This document shows, one piece after another, positions 9,846 to 19,078 of a stretch of 47,904 nt of DNA. The notes beneath the pieces were generated by a model. The model did no database searches, had not been told where the DNA came from, and saw nothing but the letters and a program-made list of their open reading frames with translations. A program made the translations under genes and the position numbers. The stretch is from WTJO01 sp965660165 (GTDB lineage: Bacteria; Pseudomonadota; Alphaproteobacteria; Puniceispirillales; Puniceispirillaceae): NCBI GenBank assembly GCA_965660165.1, contig CBFHYU010000016.1:1-47904 (forward strand). Direction: 5' to 3'. Positions within the stretch are counted from its first letter, which is position 1, and each line of letters starts with the position of its first letter.

Positions 9846-10622
9846 CTATATATTTTGTCTGGCAAGATAGCTATAAATCTGGTCAAGTGAGCTTGTAATT
9901 GCATCAAGCTGGGCGGGTTCTGAATATCTGTGGCCAGCCTGTTTATCCAGAATAATCTGTATCTGACTGCTGGTAAGGGCGCTGGCAATATCAAAGGCTG
10001 TCTGATAGGGCACTTCTTCATCACACATGCCATGATGCAGGAAAATAGGCGCATCTATGTCAATCTGGCTATTCAGTACCAGATTATCACGCCCGTCAAT
10101 GATCAGATTATGGGTATACATCACATCTTCATCTGAATAGCGATTTTCAAAGGCAAGATAACCATCAGATGCCATTTTGGCTTTTTGAGATTCATCAAGC
10201 GTCTGCCAGATCAGCTGTTCTGTGAAATCCGGTGCAGCGGCGATACCAACCAGCCCTGCAATTCGGTTAGCGCGTTCTTGGGTTGCCCGCAACATCACCC
10301 AACCACCCAAAGATGAGCCTATCAGAATTTGCGGGCCTGTGCTTAACGCATCCATCATTATAAGGCTATCTTCAACCCATCTGCTGATCGTGCCATCATT
10401 AAGCTCACCATCAGACTGGCCATGCCCGAAATAATCAAATCGTAAATAGCCTAGCCCGTGTTTTTCAGCATATTCTGCTAGTAATTCTGCCTTTGTGCCA
10501 AGCATATCAGAGCCATGACCTGCAAGAAAAATGAGGCCAGCCCTCTCAGCCTTCTCAGCGTCTGGCAACTGCCGCATATAGGCGCGTTTACTGCCATCTG
10601 GCAGGCTGAAAAATTCTGGCAT
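9846..10622 (-). CDS. Alpha/beta hydrolase (ABHD10-like)
   Basis: This 258-residue serine hydrolase has the nucleophile elbow GSSLGGW (serine near residue 103), an oxyanion region in FLAGHGSDM, a likely acid in HHGMCDEEVP, and the catalytic histidine in AGHRYSEP near the C-terminus. The FDYFGHGQSDG segment and overall length match the ABHD10/BaeB-like carboxylesterase group. No signal peptide is seen, so it is probably cytosolic. The substrate is unknown. A strong ribosome binding site (AAGGAGA, minus strand) precedes its ATG. The gene diverges from the glycosyltransferase. Confidence 0.85.
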   Translation of the reverse strand: MPEFFSLPDGSKRAYMRQLPDAEKAERAGLIFLAGHGSDMLGTKAELLAEYAEKHGLGYLRFDYFGHGQSDGELNDGTISRWVEDSLIMMDALSTGPQILIGSSLGGWVMLRATQERANRIAGLVGIAAAPDFTEQLIWQTLDESQKAKMASDGYLAFENRYSDEDVMYTHNLIIDGRDNLVLNSQIDIDAPIFLHHGMCDEEVPYQTAFDIASALTSSQIQIILDKQAGHRYSEPAQLDAITSSLDQIYSYLARQNI

Positions 10623-10812
10623 ATTATCTCCTTATTTGCTGAAACGGCTTCATCTGCGCCGATAAGCTCATTTTTCGCTATTATAGCGATAACATCTATT
10701 GTCACAAACTGCTTTTCATTCTATTCAGTATCGTTATGATTTATAGTTTACTGGCAATGTTTTAAGATTCTGGCCTGTCAGTGTTCAAGCCTCGCATATA
10801 TAAAAAGGTTCT

Positions 10813-11973
10813 ATGTCTGTTATTTCTTCTATTACACAGCCTGTCATTGTGCAGATTTTGCCAAGACTAGAGCAGGGCGGCGTAGAGCGCGGAACAATCG
10901 AAATGGCTGAGGCTATTCAGGCGCGCGGCTGGAAGGCAGTGGTAATCAGCAATGGTGGCAAGTTAACAGCCCAGCTAAAACGGATTGGCGCCATCAGCTA
11001 TGAGGTGCCTGTTCATTCAAAAAATCCGCTTAAGTGGATGTCTATCAGGCGTGAGATAAGACGTATTCTGCAACAAGAAGGCGCAGATATTGTGCATGTG
11101 CGATCTCGCGTGCCTGCATGGGTGGGATTGCCTGAAGCGAAAAAGCTTGGCGTGCCAACTGTATCAACTATCCATTCTAAATTCATCCCATCCAACCTGT
11201 TCAAGCATGTGTATAATCGCAAGATATTGCAAGCCGATAGGGTGATTGCGATCTCGCATTATGTGCGTGATAATCTGCTGAAATATTATCACAATGATAT
11301 TTCTGACGATAAGATTACGGTAATTCATCGTGGGGTAGATTTATCGCTATTTGATCCTGCTAGCGTTAATCAAAGGCGGATTATCGCAGAAGCAGGGCGC
11401 ATTGGCATGCCTGAAGATGGAAAAATTGTAATGCTGGCAGGCCGCCCAACCTCGTGGAAGGGATATGATGTGCTGATTGATGCGGTTGCTAGCCTTGAGG
11501 ATAAATCAGTATCTTTGGTGCTGGTTGGGGCTGGCAGTGGCGATATAAAATTTGTTGAAAAATTGCGTGCGCGTGCAATCAAGACAGGGCTAGGTGGCCG
11601 CCTGAGAATAGCCGAAGCCTCAATTGATATGCCTGCAGCATTGATGCTAGCTGATGTGGTGGCTATGCCATCAATTCATCCAGAACCATTTGGGCGAATT
11701 GCCCTTGAAGCACAGGCTATGGGCAGGCCAGTAGTTGCATTTCGTCATGGCGGCTCAATCGAATCTATCCTGCCAGAACAAACAGGCTGGCTTGCAACAC
11801 CTGGCAAAATAGATGAATTGGCACAGGCTTTGAATACGGCTTTATCATTATCTGCACCAAAGCGGACACAACTAGCAAAACAGGCGCGCGAGCAAGTAGC
11901 ACAGCATTTTTCAAAACAGCGTATGTGTGATAAAACAATCGCACTATATGAATCATTGCTTGATGCAAAATAA
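10813..11973 (+). CDS. GT4-family glycosyltransferase
   Basis: This 386-residue GT-B fold enzyme adds a sugar from a nucleotide donor, most likely in lipopolysaccharide or another envelope glycan. The N-terminal acceptor domain begins with LPRLEQGGVERGTIEMA. The C-terminal donor domain contains AGRPTSWKGYD and the signature PEPFGRIALEAQAMGRPVVA (residues ~289-308), in which the E-x7-E pair contacts the donor. No membrane segment is visible, so it is cytosolic or peripheral. An AAAGG ribosome binding site precedes the ATG. thrS follows after a 39-base gap, so the two may be co-transcribed. Confidence 0.9.
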   Translation: MSVISSITQPVIVQILPRLEQGGVERGTIEMAEAIQARGWKAVVISNGGKLTAQLKRIGAISYEVPVHSKNPLKWMSIRREIRRILQQEGADIVHVRSRVPAWVGLPEAKKLGVPTVSTIHSKFIPSNLFKHVYNRKILQADRVIAISHYVRDNLLKYYHNDISDDKITVIHRGVDLSLFDPASVNQRRIIAEAGRIGMPEDGKIVMLAGRPTSWKGYDVLIDAVASLEDKSVSLVLVGAGSGDIKFVEKLRARAIKTGLGGRLRIAEASIDMPAALMLADVVAMPSIHPEPFGRIALEAQAMGRPVVAFRHGGSIESILPEQTGWLATPGKIDELAQALNTALSLSAPKRTQLAKQAREQVAQHFSKQRMCDKTIALYESLLDAK

Positions 11974-12012
11974 AACTAGACGTGCCCAAAACGCAAAAAA
12001 GGATTGATTGTA

Positions 12013-13941
12013 ATGCCTGTAATTACACTGCCCGATGGCTCAGACAGACAGTTTAGCAACGCTGTTAGTCCAGCAGAAATTGCTGCCGATATTGGCCCTG
12101 GCCTTGCTAAGGCGGCCTTATCAGCTACGGTGGATGGCGCCCCATGGGATTTGAACAGGCACATTGATCATGATTGTACAGTTGCATTGATCACCGCAAA
12201 AAATACGGCTGAAGCGCTTGAGCTGGTGCGCCATGATTGTGCGCATATTATGGCAGAGGCTGTGCTTGAGCTATATCCTGACACCCAAGTGACAATAGGG
12301 CCTGCGATTGAAAATGGCTTTTATTATGATTTTCACCGCGCAACCGCGTTCAGCACAGATGACCTAGACGCAATTGAAAAGCGGATGCATGAAATTGTAG
12401 ATAGAGATGAAGCTATTCTGCGCGGCGTCTGGAGCAGAGATGAAGCGCTTGCCTTCTATCAGGAAAAGAATGAACCATTCAAGATTGAGCTAGTAGAATC
12501 AATCCCTGCTGATGAGGAAGTAAGCTATTACACGCAAGGCAATTTTGTTGATTTATGTCGTGGTCCGCATCTGACATCAACCTCTAAGGCTGGTCATGCC
12601 TTCAAACTTATGAAGGTAGCAGGCGCATATTGGCGTGGTGATTCATCTAAACCCATGTTGCAACGTATTTATGGCACTGCATGGCTAACTGAAAAAGACC
12701 TGCAATCCTATCTTGTGATGCTAGAAGAAGCAGAAAAGCGAGATCATCGCAAGCTAGGAAAACAGCTTGATTTCTTCCATTTACAAGAAGAAGCGGCAGG
12801 CTCTGTATTCTGGCATCCAAAAGGCTGGGTGCTATATCGTGAAATTGAAAATTATATGCGCCGCCGCCTTGAGCAGTCAGATTATGGTGAGGTAAAAACA
12901 CCTCAGCTTGTTGATAGCAGCCTGTGGGAAGCCTCTGGTCATTGGGACAAGTTTGGCAGCAATATGTTCACAGCGCAAACCAATGAAGATAGAACATTGG
13001 CGCTGAAGCCGATGAATTGTCCAGGACATGTGCAGATTTATCGGCAGGGAATTAAATCTTATCGTGATTTGCCGTTGCGGATGGCTGAATTTGGTTCTTG
13101 TCATAGAAATGAGCCGTCAGGCGCGCTTCATGGTATTATGCGGGTGCGTGCATTTACCCAAGATGATGCGCATATTTTCTGCACAGAAGATCAGATAAAT
13201 TCTGAATCAGTAGCATTTTGTAATCTGCTTCAGGATATTTATGCAGATTTTGGCTTTACAGATATTAGGGTAAAATTCTCTGACAGGCCAGAGGTGCGGG
13301 CAGGTGATGATGCCACATGGGACAAGTCAGAAAAAGCATTGAGCGAAGCAACTAAGGCTGCCCAGATAGAGACTGAACTAAATCCGGGTGAGGGCGCGTT
13401 TTACGGGCCTAAGCTTGAATTTGTGTTGCGAGATGCGATCGGCAGAGACTGGCAATGCGGCACGTTGCAGGTAGATTTTGTGTTGCCTGAACGTCTGGAT
13501 GCTGAATATGTTGCCGAAGATGGCTCGCGCAAACGCCCTGTGATGCTGCATCGTGCAATTCTAGGCTCGCTAGAACGCTGGATTGGTATTTTGATTGAGC
13601 AATATTCAGGCCGCATGCCTGTTTGGCTATCACCTGTGCAGGCAGTGATTGCGCCAATTACCGAAGCTGCAAACGAATATGCAGAACAGGTATATCAGCA
13701 GGCACTAACCGCAGGCATTAGGGTTGAGCTTGATAACCGTAACGAGAAAATAGGCTATAAAATCAGAGAGCATTCAACAGCCAAAGTGCCGTTTATTTTG
13801 GCAGTTGGCACACGCGAAGCTGAGTCTGGAAGTGTGGCGATGCGCCAGTTAGGATCAAGCGCACAAGAGATTCTGTCTGCAGATGATGCTATCGCGCTAA
13901 TTGCAGAACAGGCATTGCCGCCAGATATGCGCAAACCCTAA
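12013..13941 (+). CDS. thrS: Threonine--tRNA ligase
   Basis: This 642-residue class II synthetase charges tRNA-Thr. The N-terminal TGS domain (ITLPDGSDRQF) is followed by the editing domain with HDCAHIMAEAV. The catalytic core contains MNCPGHVQIY (zinc-binding cysteine), RNEPSGALHGIMRVRAFTQD (motif 2) and HRAILGSLERW (motif 3). The C-terminal anticodon-binding domain includes LDNRNEKIGYKIRE. A TTG at 12004 is also in frame, but the ribosome binding site AAAAAGGA at 11996-12003 sits at the right distance only from the ATG at 12013. Confidence 0.97.
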   Translation: MPVITLPDGSDRQFSNAVSPAEIAADIGPGLAKAALSATVDGAPWDLNRHIDHDCTVALITAKNTAEALELVRHDCAHIMAEAVLELYPDTQVTIGPAIENGFYYDFHRATAFSTDDLDAIEKRMHEIVDRDEAILRGVWSRDEALAFYQEKNEPFKIELVESIPADEEVSYYTQGNFVDLCRGPHLTSTSKAGHAFKLMKVAGAYWRGDSSKPMLQRIYGTAWLTEKDLQSYLVMLEEAEKRDHRKLGKQLDFFHLQEEAAGSVFWHPKGWVLYREIENYMRRRLEQSDYGEVKTPQLVDSSLWEASGHWDKFGSNMFTAQTNEDRTLALKPMNCPGHVQIYRQGIKSYRDLPLRMAEFGSCHRNEPSGALHGIMRVRAFTQDDAHIFCTEDQINSESVAFCNLLQDIYADFGFTDIRVKFSDRPEVRAGDDATWDKSEKALSEATKAAQIETELNPGEGAFYGPKLEFVLRDAIGRDWQCGTLQVDFVLPERLDAEYVAEDGSRKRPVMLHRAILGSLERWIGILIEQYSGRMPVWLSPVQAVIAPITEAANEYAEQVYQQALTAGIRVELDNRNEKIGYKIREHSTAKVPFILAVGTREAESGSVAMRQLGSSAQEILSADDAIALIAEQALPPDMRKP

Positions 13942-14096
13942 ACAGCTTGCCTGAGCTATGATTGCGATAGGATAAAAAACTTGCAAAACCCTGAATTTAT
14001 CGGCAAAAAGAACGTCATACTATAGTAAAGGCTATCGGAATATGATTGCCAAGATGGCTATATAAGATATCTATGAACAAAAAATAGGAGAGTTTC

Positions 14097-14630
14097 ATAG
14101 CACGTCCACGTCAAGAGCGGCCTCAAACTGAAGGTCCGCGTATAAATGCTGAAATTGATTCAGCTAAGATTCGCTGTATTGATCCTGAAGGAGAGCAGCT
14201 AGGAATCCTTACTATTGATGAAGCACTTAGGAAAGCAGAATCCTTTGGTCTTGATCTGGTTGAAATTCAACCAAATGCCGAACCTCCCGTATGCAAAATC
14301 CTGGATTATGGTAAATTCAAATATCAGATGCAGAAGCGCGCATCAGAAGCGCGGAAAAAGCAAAAAGTCATAGAAGTCAAAGAAATAAAGCTTAGGCCAA
14401 ATATTGACAGCCATGACTATGATGTGAAAATGCGGGCTGTGCAGAAATTCTTGTCGGCAGGTGATAAGGTAAAAATCACCCTTCGTTTCAGAGGCAGAGA
14501 GATGGCGCATGTCGATTTGGGCAGTCAGCTTCTATCGCGTGTTCGCGAAGATATCGAAGAGACGGCAAAAATTGAAGCTGAACCAAAAATGGAAGGCCGT
14601 CAGATGGTGATGGTCATCGCCCCTAAATAG
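14097..14630 (+). CDS. infC: Translation initiation factor IF-3, ATA start codon
   Basis: This 177-residue factor binds the 30S subunit, checks start-codon pairing and keeps subunits apart. The N-domain (GPRINAEIDSAKIRCIDPEG) and C-domain (KEIKLRPNIDSHDYDVKM) are both typical. An in-frame TAG at 14085-14087 closes the frame upstream, and the only initiation-like codon after it is ATA at 14097, seven bases beyond AGGAG (14086-14090). The next in-frame ATG, at 14328, would delete the N-domain. Rare start codons that IF-3 itself rejects are the known basis of infC autoregulation, so the same control is expected here. It begins the infC-rpmI-rplT group. Confidence 0.96.
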   Translation: MARPRQERPQTEGPRINAEIDSAKIRCIDPEGEQLGILTIDEALRKAESFGLDLVEIQPNAEPPVCKILDYGKFKYQMQKRASEARKKQKVIEVKEIKLRPNIDSHDYDVKMRAVQKFLSAGDKVKITLRFRGREMAHVDLGSQLLSRVREDIEETAKIEAEPKMEGRQMVMVIAPK

Positions 14631-14721
14631 TCTGAACTTCAGAAATCTAGGCGATATATCAAGATTAGGTTTGATTTTCTATAGCAAACTAAGTATAACG
14701 CTGTGACGAAATGCGTCGCGT

Positions 14722-14758
14722 CCGGGCTGATATAAAGGGCTGCCCGGCCGGCTGATAT
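14722..14758 (+). promoter_or_regulatory. Possible structured leader of rpmI-rplT
   Basis: The 190-base gap between infC and rpmI contains an inverted repeat CCGGGC/GCCCGG (14722-14727 and 14742-14747) and a 9-base direct repeat GGCTGATAT (14725-14733 and 14750-14758). The overlap of the two could allow alternative hairpins. Bacterial rpmI-rplT leaders are often sites of L20 autoregulation, but the known L20-binding fold was not identified here. Confidence 0.3.
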
Positions 14759-14820
14759 GTCTGTTTGAGCCTAAATTGCCTCAAAAAATACCAGACAAAC
14801 CCATAACAAAGAGGTTCAAA

Positions 14821-15018
14821 ATGCCCAAAATGAAAACCAAAAGCGGAGCGAAAAAACGTTTCCGCCTCACCGCAAATGGCAAGGTGCGCGGTTCTGCGGC
14901 CTTTCTGCAACATAACCTGCGTCGTCGTACCCAGAAGATGAAGCGTAAAGCACGGGGCACTATGATCCTGAGCGACGCTGATGCACGCATCGTAAAGCGT
15001 TTTCTGCCCTATGCGTAA
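14821..15018 (+). CDS. rpmI: 50S ribosomal protein L35
   Basis: This 65-residue basic protein is the usual length for L35 and begins PKMKTKSGAKKRFRLTANGK, the family signature. The ATG at 14821 was preferred to one 45 bases upstream because GAGG precedes it and the family start is matched exactly. It lies between infC and rplT in the conserved order, 50 bases before rplT. Confidence 0.97.
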   Translation: MPKMKTKSGAKKRFRLTANGKVRGSAAFLQHNLRRRTQKMKRKARGTMILSDADARIVKRFLPYA

Positions 15019-15068
15019 CGCATAGCAGATATCACGCGATATACAGTTTCTGGATGGAGAATTAAAAG

Positions 15069-15434
15069 ATGGCAAGAGTGAGCAGAGGCGTTACATCACA
15101 CGCCCGTCATAAAAAAGTAATGAATGCGGCAAAAGGCTATTATGGTCGCCGTAAAAATACCTTCAAAGCAGCAAAACAAGCAGTAGATAAGGCGCGTCAA
15201 TATGCCTATCGCGACAGGCGTGTTCGGAAGCGTGAGTTCAGAGCGTTGTGGATTCAGCGAATCAATGCGGCAGCCCGTATTCATGGAATGACTTATTCAA
15301 CCTTTATGGGCGGATTGGCTAATGCAGGCATTGAAGTAGATAGAAAAATGCTGGCTGATATTGCTGTACATGAGCCACAGGCATTTGCAGCGTTTGTTGA
15401 GAAGTCACGCGCTGCATCAAAAGCGGCCAGTTAA
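15069..15434 (+). CDS. rplT: 50S ribosomal protein L20
   Basis: This 121-residue protein is an early assembly factor of the large subunit and, in other bacteria, represses its own operon. The basic N-terminal tail (RGVTSHARHKKVMNAAKGYY) and the globular part with FRALWIQRINAAAR are standard. GGAGA lies just before the ATG. A strong terminator follows the stop codon, marking the end of the infC-rpmI-rplT unit. Confidence 0.97.
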   Translation: MARVSRGVTSHARHKKVMNAAKGYYGRRKNTFKAAKQAVDKARQYAYRDRRVRKREFRALWIQRINAAARIHGMTYSTFMGGLANAGIEVDRKMLADIAVHEPQAFAAFVEKSRAASKAAS

Positions 15435-15462
15435 TAGCTGGCTCCAAGCTAACCGATGATGG

Positions 15463-15502
15463 CGGCGCCTTGACTTAGGGTTAAGGTGGCGCCGTTTTTT
15501 TT
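15463..15502 (+). terminator. Intrinsic terminator after rplT
   Basis: The arms CGGCGCC (15463-15469) and GGCGCCG (15488-15494) pair perfectly. An inner helix TTGAC/GTTAA with one G-T wobble extends the stem past a small bulge. Eight T residues follow at once (15495-15502). It lies 28 bases after the rplT stop and before pheS. Confidence 0.93.
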
Positions 15503-15548
15503 AGCCCTGTATATTTACCTATTTTGTTGCTGGCAATGAGTAGAGATA

Positions 15549-16628
15549 ATGAGTGATCTTGATAAATTAAAATCAGAGTTTGAGGCGTCTATTCAGGCCG
15601 CCCCAGACAATGATGCGCTAGACGCTATCAGACTAGATGCGCTTGGTAAAAAAGGCCGCATTTCAGAACAGCTTAAAATGCTAGGCCAACTGCCTGCTGA
15701 CGAGCGTAAACAAGCTGGCCAGACGTTGAATATTCTGAAAGACGAAATTGCAGAAGCGATCGCCGTGCGGGCAAAAACACTTAGCGCAGAAGCAATGAAT
15801 AAAAAACTGGCTGAAGAACAGATTGATATCTCTTTGCCAGCAGGCGAGCGGCAACAAGGATATGCCCATCCGCTTAGCAGAACAATCGAAGAAATTACCG
15901 CTATTTTCAGTGATATGGGTTTTGTGATAGCCGAAGGCCCTGACATTGAAACAGATTATTATAATTTCACGGCGTTGAATATTCCGCCAGAACATCCTGC
16001 TCGTCAAGAACATGACACTTTTTATCTCATGCCAGATGAGACTGGCCAACGACCTGTTTTGCGCACGCATACCTCGCCTGTGCAGGTGCGCACCATGCAG
16101 GCGATGAAGCCTCCTATCAGGCTGATTGTGCCAGGCAGAACCTATCGTTCAGACCATGACGCTACCCATTCACCAATGTTCCATCAATGTGAAGGGCTGG
16201 TGATCGGCGAGAATATTCATATGGGTCATCTGAAAGGATGTCTGATTGATTTCTGTCGTGCTTTTTTTGGCGTAGAAGATTTGCCTGTCCGTTTCAGGCC
16301 TAGCTTTTTCCCGTTCACAGAACCATCTGCAGAAGTGGATATTGGCTGTAGCCGTTCAGATGGCGGGTTGAAAATTGGGGCAGGTGATGACTGGCTGGAA
16401 ATTTTAGGCTCTGGCATGGTAAATCCGCGTGTGCTGGAAAATTGCGGATATAATCCAGATGAGGTGCAGGGCTTTGCCTTTGGGATGGGCGTTGAACGTC
16501 TTGCCATGCTGAAATATGGAATTCCTGATTTGCGGACATTCTATGATTCTGATTTACGCTGGCTTCGCCATTACGGCTTTGTTAGCTCAGATATAGCGGC
16601 ATTGCATACAGGGTTAGGGGGCGAATAG
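15549..16628 (+). CDS. pheS: Phenylalanine--tRNA ligase alpha subunit
   Basis: This 359-residue class II catalytic subunit of the (alpha-beta)2 enzyme has an N-terminal coiled-coil tRNA-binding arm, motif 2 around FRPSFFPFTEPSAEVDIG, and motif 3 in GMGVERLAMLKYGIPDLRTF. It lies immediately after the rplT terminator and four bases before pheT, so the two subunits are made from one message in equal amounts. Confidence 0.97.
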   Translation: MSDLDKLKSEFEASIQAAPDNDALDAIRLDALGKKGRISEQLKMLGQLPADERKQAGQTLNILKDEIAEAIAVRAKTLSAEAMNKKLAEEQIDISLPAGERQQGYAHPLSRTIEEITAIFSDMGFVIAEGPDIETDYYNFTALNIPPEHPARQEHDTFYLMPDETGQRPVLRTHTSPVQVRTMQAMKPPIRLIVPGRTYRSDHDATHSPMFHQCEGLVIGENIHMGHLKGCLIDFCRAFFGVEDLPVRFRPSFFPFTEPSAEVDIGCSRSDGGLKIGAGDDWLEILGSGMVNPRVLENCGYNPDEVQGFAFGMGVERLAMLKYGIPDLRTFYDSDLRWLRHYGFVSSDIAALHTGLGGE

Positions 16629-16632
16629 AGCT

Positions 16633-19050
16633 ATGAAATTTACGTTATCCTGGCTGTTAGACCATCTTGAAACTGATGCTAGCCTTGCGCAGATTGTTGA
16701 TATGTTGCCAATGGTTGGGCTTGAGGTTGAATCCCTTGTAAATCCGCGTGAGGCGCTCGCCCCGTTTTCCGTTGCTGAGATTATCACAGCAGAACAGCAC
16801 CCTAATGCAGATAGGCTAAGGGTATGTTCGGTCAATGCTGGTGATAAGATATTATCTATTGTGTGTGGTGCGCCGAATGCCCGTGCTGGGCTGAAAACCG
16901 TTCTAGCGCCAACAGGAAGCTATGTGCCTGGTGCAGGTATTACTATCAAGGCAGGCAAGATCAGAGGCGAGATATCTGAAGGCATGCTATGTTCACCAGC
17001 CGAGCTTGGTCTTAGCGAAGATGCAGGCGGCATTATTGAGCTTGAAACAGATGCGCCTGTGGGTGTTAGCCTTGCTGAGTATGCTGAACAGAGCGCACTT
17101 ATTCAGGCAGACCCTGTAATAGAAATTGCGATCACGCCTAATCGAGGTGATTGTCTTGGGGTAAGAGGGGTTGCGCGTGATCTGGCGGCCGCTGGCATGG
17201 GCACGCTAAAAGCGATTGATTTCAGCCCAGCAGCAGGCGAGGGGAAAAGCCCAATTAGCTGGCATATAGATGACAGCGCTGTTGCGCTTGTGCCGCTGGT
17301 AACTGGCAGGATGTTCTCTGGCGTCAAAAATGGGCCATCGCCAAAATGGCTGGCAGACAGGCTGACAGCGATTGGGCAACGGCCTATCTCTGCGCTGGTG
17401 GATATCACAAATTATATTATGTTCGATCTAGGCAGGCCGCTTCATGCCTATGATGGCGATAAAATCACAGGTACGCATCTGACGATCACAGCTAATTCTT
17501 CTGGGCAGGAAATTCTGGCGCTAAATGAAAAGACCTATCAGACCGAAACAGGCATGTTGGTAATCGGAGATGATACAGGGCCAGATGATATTGCAGGGGT
17601 TATGGGCGGCGAGCGCACGGGCGTTAGCGATAGCACGTCAAACATGTTTCTAGAAATTGCGGTATTTGATCCTGTAAGTGTGGCGACAACAGGCAGAAAG
17701 CTGAATCTGCATTCTGATGCACGTTATCGGTTTGAACGTGGGCTTGACCAAGCTGGTCCTGAACAGATGGCAGGCTATATTGCACGGTTTGTTAACGAAA
17801 TTTGCGGCGGTAGTTTTTCTGAATTAACAGTTGCTGGCAATCAGCACTATACGCCTAAGAAAATCGCATTTTCTGTGGCGCGCACGCGCCAGCTTACAGG
17901 GGTAGATGTACCTGAGGCTGAACAAAGACGGATTTTAGAACAGCTTGGGTTTACCGTGTCATCGGGTGCAGCAGATAGCTGGTCTGTTACGGTGCCATCA
18001 TGGCGTAATGATATTGATGGTAGCGCTGATCTAGTAGAAGAAATTATCAGAATCTATGGCTTTGATAAGCTGAATATGACTGAATTGCCGCGTAGTTCAG
18101 TGATTGCACGGCCTGCCTATTCTGCTGAACAGAAACGTGCGCCCCTATTGCGGCGCCTATTAACAGCACGCGGTATTACAGAGGCGGTTACCTTTTCATT
18201 TCTGAAATCAGACGATGCGGCGCTTTTTGGTGGTGGTGATGATAGTTTGCGTCTGGCAAATCCTATTAGCACTGAGCTGGATATGATGCGCCCATCTATT
18301 TTACCTAATTTGCTTCAGGCCGTCTCGCGCAATAACAATCGCGGTATTGAGAATGTTAGCTTGTTTGAAATTGGGCCAATTTTTCTGTCGCCTGATGAAA
18401 CAGGCCAGCGCATATCTGTGTCTGCGATAAGACAGGGCAATATTCGCTCTGCAGATTGGCGTCATACAGCAGCGCCTGTTAGTGCATTTGACAGTAAGGC
18501 AGATATTCTGGCTGCGCTTTCATTGATAGGTGTGTCAGTAGATAATATTACCACCAGCCGTGATGCGCCTGATTGGATGCACCCTGGCAGGTCTGGCAGG
18601 CTGAAGCTAGGCAAGATGGATATGGGATATTTCGGCGAAATCCACCCTGCTATCTTGGCGCATTATGATCTGAAATCGCCCATTGTTGGGTTTGAATTTT
18701 GGCTTGATACTATTGCATTGCCTCGTCAAAAAGGCTCGATGAAGCCGCTATTGAATCTGTCTGCCCTGCAACCTGTAAGCCGTGATTTTGCATTTATTGT
18801 TGATGAAGATGTAGAGGCTCAGGCGCTGATGCAATCTATCCGCAAAGCTGCGCGTGATGTGGTGATAGATGTTCAGGTGTTTGATCTATATCAGGGCGAG
18901 CATGTTGAGGCTGGCAAGAAATCAGTCGCGCTTACCGCAACATTCCAGCCAAAAACAGCAAGCTTTACAGATGAAGAGCTGAAATCTATCTCAGACTCTA
19001 TCATCACGACTGTTGGCAAGAATAATGGCGGCAAAATCAGAGGCGCATAA
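16633..19050 (+). CDS. pheT: Phenylalanine--tRNA ligase beta subunit
   Basis: This 805-residue subunit carries the EMAP-like tRNA-binding domain (residues ~40-150, with QHPNADRLRVCSVN), the B3/B4 editing domain, the B5 domain (PEAEQRRILEQLGF), a catalytically inactive synthetase-like core, and a C-terminal FDX-ACB domain (LSALQPVSRDFAFIVDEDV). The length and domain order are standard for the bacterial protein. It is co-transcribed with pheS and converges on leuA. Confidence 0.97.
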   Translation: MKFTLSWLLDHLETDASLAQIVDMLPMVGLEVESLVNPREALAPFSVAEIITAEQHPNADRLRVCSVNAGDKILSIVCGAPNARAGLKTVLAPTGSYVPGAGITIKAGKIRGEISEGMLCSPAELGLSEDAGGIIELETDAPVGVSLAEYAEQSALIQADPVIEIAITPNRGDCLGVRGVARDLAAAGMGTLKAIDFSPAAGEGKSPISWHIDDSAVALVPLVTGRMFSGVKNGPSPKWLADRLTAIGQRPISALVDITNYIMFDLGRPLHAYDGDKITGTHLTITANSSGQEILALNEKTYQTETGMLVIGDDTGPDDIAGVMGGERTGVSDSTSNMFLEIAVFDPVSVATTGRKLNLHSDARYRFERGLDQAGPEQMAGYIARFVNEICGGSFSELTVAGNQHYTPKKIAFSVARTRQLTGVDVPEAEQRRILEQLGFTVSSGAADSWSVTVPSWRNDIDGSADLVEEIIRIYGFDKLNMTELPRSSVIARPAYSAEQKRAPLLRRLLTARGITEAVTFSFLKSDDAALFGGGDDSLRLANPISTELDMMRPSILPNLLQAVSRNNNRGIENVSLFEIGPIFLSPDETGQRISVSAIRQGNIRSADWRHTAAPVSAFDSKADILAALSLIGVSVDNITTSRDAPDWMHPGRSGRLKLGKMDMGYFGEIHPAILAHYDLKSPIVGFEFWLDTIALPRQKGSMKPLLNLSALQPVSRDFAFIVDEDVEAQALMQSIRKAARDVVIDVQVFDLYQGEHVEAGKKSVALTATFQPKTASFTDEELKSISDSIITTVGKNNGGKIRGA

Positions 19051-19078
19051 ACTCTGCCTGCACAATGAAATGATGCCT

